From: Steinernema hermaphroditum
Taxonomy: Eukaryota > Nematoda > Chromadorea > Rhabditida > Steinernematidae
Assembly: GCA_030435675.1 (NCBI GenBank)
Contig: CM059624.1
Span: forward strand, 12,300,769-12,364,768
DNA: 64,000 nucleotides
Reading direction: 5' to 3'
In this document: positions 55,357 to 64,000 of the stretch, piece by piece
Layout: every line of letters begins with the position of its first letter
How positions within the stretch are numbered: the first letter of the stretch is position 1
Position numbers and translations under genes: made by a program
The notes under the pieces: generated by a model
Databases searched by the model: none
What the model was told of the DNA's origin: nothing
The model's input: only the letters and a program-made list of their open reading frames with translations

Positions 55357-58300
55357 TATATGCAGTATTGTGGTGGATCCGGAAATCATTGAACGCGGAA
55401 TGTTACAGGTGCTTGAAAACGACAAAACAGACTACGCCACAAACAACGCTATCACTACTGTGACAAGCCGGACGCTCTTATGGCAGGACTCAGTCGGTGA
55501 TAACTGGTGGGCGCACTTGGGAACCATACCAGGAATTAGTATCAAGAAGACTGTCTATATAAAACGGATGATTCGTACACAGAGGATAAAACGCATAGTA
55601 ATAATGTCTAGTTGACTACATTGGCCTATACAACAAAGAAAAGATAAAATCAAAATGTACGTGACACATTACTTTACACAACAACAAACTCACAAAAAAA
55701 AATGTACATCGTCACTGAAAACAACGCATTGTAATTGTGATGTTGTCGCCCACGTAACAAAGTGTAATTCTCTTAGTTCTTAATATAGTCACGCAAAAAG
55801 GAGTCACGAATATGTCTCCTATGTACACGCAAAGAACTAACAGCGGTGAAGTCGACTACAATCAAAGAAGGACACGAAAGTTTGTACGTGGTGAGCGTTC
55901 CGCAAGAAGGGCACAAACGTGCAGAATGGAGGTTACCTAAGTCTGCACTAAGGCGAGCCTTGGCTTTTCAATTATCACCTCTCCTGAATCGTTTCATGCT
56001 CCATAGAATCGTCGCAGTCTGAATTCATTCCTCCAAATTTGCCCTGATAATGATGAACAAGAGTATTTCTTATTCTAAGTTCCAGAATGTAGCAATTTTG
56101 TAGTTTTGTTGAATACCAAATTTTATAAGTTTTGTTGCTCATAACATTATGTAGATTTGTCGGCCTATAACAACATTTATCCATCAGCAAAAATTGAAAG
56201 ACAAATCGGTAGCAGTCATGCACTCGTAGTTCATTTCAATTCCAAGCAGCCAAGTATGTATCCTGCTCAACAAATTCGTAGAAAGCTGTCACCACGGGCA
56301 TGCGGTCGAATTCGCCAAAATAAAAGTCACCAAAACCAAAATAGCCAAAGTAAAAAGTATCAGGTTCATACACACAAAAATTGAAAACATTATACGCATA
56401 ACTACAGACTGAACACTGGAAAATCATAGGATTCAACCTTCGTGTCAGAAGGCTGCCATCCCTAAATTCAGATATTGCTCGCCATAATGGCTTTTCTTCG
56501 GGAATATTTCTATTCGCCGACTATTAGGTTTTACTGTGTATTATTCAGCGATCGAATATCAAAGCTTTTCTCCGAATCTAGACCTTTGCACAGTTCTACA
56601 GCTGGTGCACATGAAAGAATTTAGGAGACGAAGAAATGACTGTGCACTGTTGGAATTTCCACTATTCCGACCGTAAACGTCAGACAGTGTGAATAATTGG
56701 CTACTATGTTGTATTTGCCACGTAAGAGTATTCTGCGCATCTTTCTTCATCAAGATAATACATTTTTTTCCTTTTCTTCGAGCACATTCGTTTTTGAACC
56801 TAATAATGGAACAAAGGAATGTGCATGAAAGTTGAAAACAATAAACAGCGTTGGCTCTACCCTGCAGAATGCATCCATCGCGGTTTTCATCGTAGGAGCG
56901 TCAGAGAATCTCAAAATGTTTCCAAGCTGACCCTCGCAATGGCTCTCCACTTTGAGTTGAGAGATTCCTGTTTGCATTTCTTATTGCTCTCTATTAACTC
57001 TATGATTGCGAACAGAGGATCTGACCAACCGCCGACAAAAATAAAAGCTGTCTTTATAGCGTTCCGATTTCAGTTTTTGCGTCTTTGAGTGTAATAAGAC
57101 AGACGTAAGACGGACCTAAGGACAGGATGATCATCATAATCATTATGCAAATGAAACTGGAATCTGTGAGAATAAATTTTTAATGCACGGTATTTCTATG
57201 CCCAAAAGTAGATTTATCCTTGCAAACAGGTAATTTCTGAGGTAGCGTCCATATGTAACCGTTCAATGAAAACGAAAGGGAGCCACGAAGAAAAAAATGA
57301 AGAAATTCGTGCATTACTGGGAACAGATGTGTAGTGTGCCTCTAATTAAATTATTCACCACTTTTGTCTAACACGTAGCAAGGGGCACCACCTTACCGCG
57401 AAATCATTAACTTATTGTGAGGTTAGCGAACAAGGTGAAAATAATAAATTACATGATCCTAGAGTACATCAAATGCATAACTTTCGAATTTTAATTTCTG
57501 ATGGCTTTCGATGTGAATTTTCTAAAACCGAGTTATATGTTATACTAAATTTTTCAAAAATTATTTATGGCTGCACAGGTCGTGGCTTCAAACCAACAAA
57601 AATCCAAGAACAAAGTAAGGCTTTCTACTAAAAAATATCTGAAGTTCATAAAAGAAAAATTGCAGAATTCAAAACAGTTCCAAAGCCAGGCGTTGTACTC
57701 TTTAGTTATGTGGTTGAAGTTGTTCACATGTCGCTAATTAGTGCTACGGATTCCGGTTTAATCCGACCTGTGTTGGGCTACACGCACGAGTAATCCCCGA
57801 TGATGAACGTGCAGCTTTGTGTGGCGAATGCAAATCTACATAATCAAAATCGACTAGAACTCAAAACTTTTGTACTTTCGAGAGAGCTACTGCTCACAAA
57901 AGAACCTTCCGAAGTTTCCGCTTCCGATCGAGTTGCAAAGTGACGCATAAATAGTTTTACATGACTGAACCCTATGCCCTAAATCCCGTCCGACCTTATT
58001 ACAAACACCGTGAAATCAGCGTGGTTTATGTACATAAATAGGCAATAAAGGGTCATCCGCTTTCAGCTTAACAACCTAAAACGTGTAGCGCTGTTAAATT
58101 AGCGTATGTAGTATTGTCCAAAACCGGAACATAACAATTATCAAATAACAAATTTAATTATCACCATTTGCTTATTTTGCATTATCATACGCACCGTTTG
58201 CGGGCAGCCAATTAAATAGTTGAGCCAACGTTCTGGATATACTCCTGAGCCCATCAACAACAGGTCATTATGCGTGGATCACGTGCTCTAGTAGCACATT

Positions 58301-59046
58301 ATACAGCAAAAGTACAACACTGTCGTGCATAGACTTTAGACTAGCTGTAATGGAAGTGGAACTGCTCTTGGATTATGGTGCCACAGAAATGAGATAAAGT
58401 GGGCAAAAATTTAATTAAAAAAAAAAACGAACAACAGTAAATGTTCCTTTACTTCAGTCGAGTCTTGCCTTCCTTCACGTTTTGTCAAGAAGACGATTAC
58501 CACCGCTCGACTCCACCCGCATCGCCAGAGAAACCGAACTGTTGTTACTGTGGAAACTCCGAGGTCCGCGTCAAGCTAGAAGAAGATTAACGTCAACAGT
58601 GTGCACAAATAAAAGTTACTTCCTTTACATTTCCACTCAGGACGCTAGATCCGAGGGGGATAGTATGCAAAGGAAGAAGCACATCCCCACACATTCTTCC
58701 TAACATTACAATCTTAATCACAGTCATCGCCCCTCGGCACAGTCATCCACTCGACGACCATTTAATTCGAAGATCTAAACAAAATGCGTGTTATTCTAAT
58801 CTCTCAATGACAGTCAGCACCACGTACCACAAGTGAGAAGAAGCAAGACCATAGACAATTGTTGTTTGACTGAAGTTGGAGCGCTATTTTTGTGTATAAA
58901 AATATGTCGGAAAACAGAAAGACCTGTGTGGCGGACACGGTGCAGTAAACATATATCGGAACACATCATATACACCGTAATCCATAGGGTATGAATAGGA
59001 TAAAACTACTATCTTCATGGGCTACAGTAACATCTTCTTGCAGCTG
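55357..59046. other. Gene-poor AT-rich region
   Basis: About 3.7 kb without a supportable exon. The longest open frames (for example 55370-55615 plus, 56819-57088 plus) show no domain and no splice context. It should include the 3' flank of SR5. Confidence 0.5.
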
Positions 59047-60725
59047 TCACAAAGATGATATCGATATCATGGTGGTCGGACGAGTGAGAGATTTCTCATC
59101 GACAGTCCAGAATCGTGAAGTTATGATGGACTTGAGTGCCTTTCGATACGGCCGAAATGCCACAAACGTCGAAATCGTCAAAATTGGCATTCGTGCCTAT
59201 ATCTTTCTTATAAAATCACACAGTGACTACGAGTCAACTTACGTATCCAGCGTATCTATAGACTTGACTGACAAACGATGCCTTCACAATAAAGCCGTTG
59301 TCGGGAGTTCTATCATTTATCGGTTGCATACTTATGATGTAGAAGAAGACGTTTGCGACTTGACCGATAATTACAATAATGTTAGGCATGGTTGCGTAGA
59401 CAATAACGGATATAAGCTGGCGACGATGAACAGCTCGAGAATTGTCGTCGTCGTCGTTCTTGACTTCGCGGCAGATCACAACGATGGACTGAAGCGGTGA
59501 TCAAAGAAATGCCAAATTCGCGGAACTTACCAAAACATAGAAAAGAATGAGAAGAAGCACTATGATACTTTGCAGTACGTGAATTGAGATGTACCAAATT
59601 TCGACTAGGTTCAAGTCTATTTGATCGATGTAGGAAACGACGACTATTGTGTGGATGTTTGAGTTCAAAAGTTGGAAGACGGCAAAAATAACGCCCGAAA
59701 GGTATAATAAATGTCGCCTTCTGGAAAAGACAATGTGAGTAAAGACATAATCGTCTTTGGAGGCTAGGTGCACATTAACCCAAGTAGTAAAAGTGTACCC
59801 AAAAAGGATGATTAAGTGCACAATGACCGCCCCGTGGAACATCAAGGAGCCGTAGTTCCAACGTTCCCACAAGAAGCCGAAGTCCGAGCTGCTCCGTTGA
59901 TGGGATTTCTCTTTCCATATTGTATATCGAATTCCCAATATGTGGGAGCTGTTATCCCGGGGATTCATTGTCCTACTGAGATCGTTTTACTGAGTTTATG
60001 AATAGTTCCGTGGAGAAATCTGGCTCAAAAAATAATTTAAAAATGCAAATGCAAGCCTTTTCAAGCTTTCTCTGCTTGTAGTGAGGACTAAGGATTGTCT
60101 GAAAGAGCGATGGGAATGGGGACTTGTACGACAATAAAAAAGCTTGGTTTCGACTCCGATGCTATGTTCCATGAAAAATTACCAAATCATAATGGATTAC
60201 GGTGTTGTAGTGTTAAGATAACCTACTTGGGATGGAACACTTTCTGCGACGTGAATGGAAAGGTGTAGGACATGAAAGTGGCGATAAGCATGAGAAGACA
60301 AAGAGTCTTGTAGACGTGACTAGCGATGTCGTTGAAGATCTTTCCGGTCATTTGGACGAAATCACAGCTTTAGAAGAAGATAGTTGTGCTGTCAAAGACG
60401 ACAACCTACTAGTCGCGATAGTAATTTCCAGATGAATCGACGATTCCATAGATCTGCAGAATGGAGATGACGATTTGGATGCAGTCACTTGGAGCGGTCA
60501 CCGAATAGAGCCACAATGTGTAGAGTCGGCTCATGTCGTTTCGAGTGATTTTGGAAGAAACGAACAAAACAAAAACGATGTTCACAAGATTGAAGGTAGA
60601 GATGCTGATTTGGAGAGGAGGATTGTGTGGAAAGATACCTAAGTTCACTGGAATCTGAAACGTGTTATCTGCTTACCCTTGGCTACAACCAATCTTGTAG
60701 AAGACGAAGTCGCATTGTCTGCCAT
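59047..60725 (-). CDS. Serpentine receptor SR5 (7TM, family unassigned)
   Basis: Six exons (60725-60677, 60638-60410, 60367-60227, 59720-59531, 59488-59243, 59196-59047) give 334 residues. The first exon has an NAT glycosylation site. Exons 2 and 3 match SR4 at about 95% of bases. Exons 4 to 6 are diverged (for example LLYLSGVIFAVFQLLNSNIH against YLYLGGVIYVILFVLYADVQ). Exon 5 carries an acidic insert (EVKNDDDDNSR) before HRRQLISVIVYATMPNIIVI. The last exon begins ARMPILTISTFVAFRPYR and has a short tail. Intron 3 is long (506 nt). Confidence 0.77.
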
Positions 60726-61137
60726 AATGCCTTCCAGGTGAATATAAGTGAACTCAACGCTCGCTTTGTGACACTATGGATGTAACCGTAGCTAACCAGT
60801 GGACCAATAAATGGCTACAGAAAAGCGGAGATAATTAGAAACAGGTTGTGCCGGCTACGTGCAAAGCCGACGTTTGTGGTTCTCGGGTCAAATCAAGGTC
60901 AAATTAAATGCGACACCCGATTAAATCCAGCACAATCGGAACGGGTGAAAGAGCTTTTGTGGCGCGAAAGGCAATAATTATCTTTGCCAATTTATCATTT
61001 TACGCTTTTACACGGCTTCGGACTCGAAGACAGTCCCAGAAATTCGCTCGGTGTAGAGGTGAAATATTGGATTATGACATACCTTGTGAGAAGGTGGCAA
61101 AGAGAAACGATGTCGTCCCTATTTGTCGGGTCCGGGA

Positions 61138-61676
61138 CGCCCCCAACCCGCCTCAATACTATTGCACCATACCATGATTGACTTCCGTGCAAGAATCACA
61201 TGAATCAGTTAGTATAAACGTTACAGTATAAATAAGGTCAACAAATGGATTCGATGAACAGTTAGCGCCATCATCAAATACTCATATATTGGAATACTGT
61301 GAAGCCGGAAAAAGCGGGACAGTACTGTTGGTAGAGCTCGGATAACACCCAATGCGGTTAAGTATTTGACTGACCTCTGTTTGGAGGATATAACAAGTTT
61401 TCCTTAAAACCATGGAAAAGTGCTGGATTATTCGAAATTTCTGATTTAAACTGCTTATTGTCAACCCCACGAAGGGACCGGATGACCGATACTGCTGGGA
61501 ACTCTACGACTTATGAAGATTGTGAGAAGAGAACCGCCCAACCCGCCTCAGTAGTATTGCACCACACCATGATTGACTTCAGTGCAAATCACAAAGAAGG
61601 GCAAGTCTCATTAAGATCGAAATAAAGTTAATACAACACATTAGATGAACAACTAGCACTAAGATCAAATACTCAT
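61138..61676. repeat. Diverged tandem duplication upstream of SR5 and downstream of SR6
   Basis: 61138-61200 (CCCAACCCGCCTCAATACTA ... CATGATTGACTTCCGTGCAA) recurs at 61528-61590. A second block, 61229-61286 (..GATGAACAGTTAGCGCCATC.. CAAATACTCAT), recurs at 61617-61676. Both pairs are offset by about 390 bases, so one unit was duplicated and diverged. No gene is visible inside. Confidence 0.6.
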
Positions 61677-61697
61677 CGAATCTCTGCTGTTATACGG

Positions 61698-64000
61698 CTA
61701 CAAGTTATTCAGCCGGTTCAGTTGGAACGGGATCGAAGAACTGGTTCTGCTTTGTGTTTGACTTGGCTGAACTTTGCGTTGGATGGCTCTTACTCTCGTG
61801 AAGGCAATACGGAACGGAATCGCGGCGAGAAGGATGCGTCGATAGGCGGCGAAAGCGATGAAGGTGGAAACTGTGAGAATGGGGAGTCTGGCCTGAAGAA
61901 AGAGCCTGGTATTTTCTAGCGCGTGACATCCTACGTAAGTCGAGAAGCGATAAAGCCTGTTGAAAATGGAGCCGATGAAAATGAGGGGTTTGTCAGATGT
62001 GCGTTCAGGGATGGGAATGTTGATGGCGATGGCCATCATGAAGGCGTTCGCCATGACAGTGTTGAATACGACGAGATTAGGAGTGGTTGCATAGATGATG
62101 ACGGAGATAAGCTGCTTCCGATGCAAAATTTTGGACTCTGTTTGAACGTGAGCCTTGTTGGCGTATCCACGAATAGCCACGATCGCCTAAAAATGGTAAA
62201 TCTTTATCTTAGAAGTTCAGGTTTACCAAAACGTATGAGAGGAACAACAGTCCAGAGAGGAAGAAGGTGACACCCTGGTTCGAGAAGTACCATATGTCGT
62301 GGATCCACTCGTGCAGAATCTCCGAGTGAATTGATATAACCGACTGGATGTTGTTGCTGATTGCATGTGTCACCGTAATTAGCAGACCGACCATGTAGAG
62401 TTTGTTTCGGCGCCTGAAGCAAGCGACGAAATCCGAGATCGTCAATGATCGACCATCTTACGTTGGATGAAATATTCGGGCAAAGGAGAAGGGAGCTGCG
62501 TAACACATGAAAGTGGCGGTTAGAAGAAGACAAGCGAGAGTACGGTAGGTGCTCGCTGCGATTTCGGAAAAGAACTTCCCGGTTATTTGTACATAGTCGA
62601 TGCTTAAATGGTTGGAATTACGAAAAGCGAAAAAACAAAATGAGAAGGCAAGAATGATGCCATGCTACATCATCTTAGGAGACATACTACCAGGTCCGGC
62701 GGCCTACGACCGTCTTCAAAATGCACAATCCAAAATTTTAAGAAATGTTACATATTCAATGCTCTTGTGTTTCAGAACTTTGAATCAGAACTCAATGTTA
62801 TGATCTCTGACTCCGCTGCCCTTTCATTGCCTTACCCCCGGGAGAGGTAAAGCAAAGAACATTTCACAATATTATCATGCATAACCAAACGCTTGTTTCA
62901 AATGCACAGGCTTAAAAGACAAACAAAAAAGATAAAAAGATATCTTGTCACCAAGTGCAAAAATGGCGAAGAACTAACAAAGAATTACACTAGCACATGA
63001 TATGTTTTCCGCTTTCTTTTTTTCGAAAAATGATTTTCACTTTATGTAAACATGGAAAGATGTCCGGAATATAGTGAAAGAGAAAATGTGTTCTGCATTT
63101 CGTTGCAGTACTGAAAATTTTTGTGAATTCTCACTGATATAATGACGCTTATTTAGCTCACGGTTTACACCTTTTGAATGATTAGTCCAAGGTTACTGTG
63201 ATTCCAGGGCGTCATCTCCGTCCTCGAATATGATGGAAATTTTATTCCAATTTTGATCCAATTTTCGACTCTTTCTCTTATTTTAAACGCTGTCCACTGA
63301 TGCTGAACCATTCTAAGTGGACAGGGACAAGTGTGGATCAGATGGAGCGAAGAAAGAGCACAATTCGTGTTTCATATCGCTGATGTAAGTATTGAAAAAG
63401 AAAAGTCCGAAGCATTAAAGATGCTGAATCCGGGCGAGGCGTGACGATGTTGTGTCCAATTTTCGGTGTTACTGGGAACCTAAGAGGCGACTGAACTGGC
63501 AGTGAAGAGGTCTTCAGCCAGATGAATAACACTACGACTCTCTGCTGTTCCAGGCCTTCTGGGATCCGGGACTATCGGTGTGCAATAACAGACAACTCAT
63601 TTATAGAAGGACGAACGGACGACCCGACCGTCACAAAAGAGCAACTATTCATAGTTATAGTTGCGAAAACAGTTTCCGGTCGGTTATAGTGCAAAACGCA
63701 ACTGTGACCGCGAAACTGTTTCCGAAACTGTTTGCGCAACTATAACTGGCCCTTTAGAGTACGCAAAAGGCTGACCGAATAAGATAAATAACGTTTCAAA
63801 GCATGAAGTGCATGAAATTCACTTACTAGTGCCGATACCAGGCTCCCGAGGAATCCACTAATCCCACGAGCTGCAGAATACTGATGATAACTTGAAGGAC
63901 ATCATTTGGGGCATTGGCGAAATAGAGCCATAGTGTATACAGCCTGCTAACATCCTTGTTGTCGATTCTCAGTGAAATCACGATGACAAAGGCGACGTTG
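61698..64000 (-). CDS. Serpentine receptor SR6 (7TM), partial at the window end
   Basis: Visible exons are exon 2 (from beyond 64000 to 63827), exon 3 (62602-62462), exon 4 (62413-62227), exon 5 (62186-61935) and exon 6 (61892-61698). Exon 1 and the start of exon 2 lie outside the window. Exon 2 reads NVAFVIVISLRIDNKDVSRL through GLVDSSGAWYRH; exon 3 has DYVQITGKFFSEIA and TFMCYAAPFSFARI. Exon 5 has LHRKQLISVIIYATTPNLVV, and exon 6 ARLPILTVSTFIAFAAYRR. Phases and the 141-nt third exon match the family. Intron 2 is unusually long (about 1.2 kb) and contains a palindrome at 63654-63748. Confidence 0.72.
63650..63750. repeat. Inverted repeat in SR6 intron 2
   Basis: AGTTATAGTTGCGAAAACAG and its near-inverse CTGTTTGCGCAACTATAACT face each other about 40 bases apart, with GAAACTGTTTCC repeated between them. 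The arms are about 26 bp with one or two mismatches. It may be a small MITE or a structured intron element. Confidence 0.6.

Noticed and set aside
58991..59500. 169-codon plus-strand open frame
   Set aside because: It lies opposite exons 5 and 6 of receptor SR5, which align with the receptor family.

Overview
The window is nuclear DNA from a nematode, most likely a rhabditid-type worm. The evidence is two spliced-leader (SL1) RNA genes; genes split by very short introns of about 42-49 nt with TTTCAG/TTTAG acceptors, often with an acceptor just upstream of the ATG; families of chemoreceptor-like membrane proteins; and RTE, mariner and Helitron elements. Most lines of coding potential are exons, so genes were rebuilt by joining exons by phase. 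In every complete model reported with an exon list, the exon lengths add to a multiple of three with no internal stop.

Layout. About 1-5.5 kb (minus): a small membrane protein and two tandem LCLAT1-type acyltransferases, closely spaced like an operon. 6.3-7.7 kb: a MITE and a tandem pair of SL1 RNA genes. 8.1-14.7 kb (minus): two tandem gustatory-receptor-like 7TM genes. 16.5-22.3 kb (plus): an EDEM2-type mannosidase-like protein and mitochondrial aspartyl-tRNA synthetase 162 bp apart, probably an operon. 23-26.6 kb (plus): a 1055-residue protein that I do not recognise, made of three copies of one module plus an acidic, low-complexity tail. 27.6-29.3 kb (plus): N-acetylglucosaminyltransferase II (gly-20/MGAT2). 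29.4-32.6 kb (minus): gamma-glutamyltransferase. 32.6-43 kb: a gene-poor, repeat-rich stretch with a Helitron relic interrupted by a mariner element. 43.1-64 kb: six serpentine receptor genes of one family, all on the minus strand (the last runs off the window), separated by an RTE retrotransposon, a secreted I29 cysteine-protease-inhibitor gene and a long-palindrome transposon.

The conserved enzymes act in the secretory pathway (ER glycan handling, Golgi N-glycan branching, glutathione metabolism at the cell surface, membrane lipid remodelling) and in mitochondrial translation; I see no single pathway joining them. The receptor families evolve by local duplication and gene conversion. The most notable items are the SL1 pair with a variant leader, the three-module protein with repeated intron positions, the mosaic receptor genes and the nested transposons.
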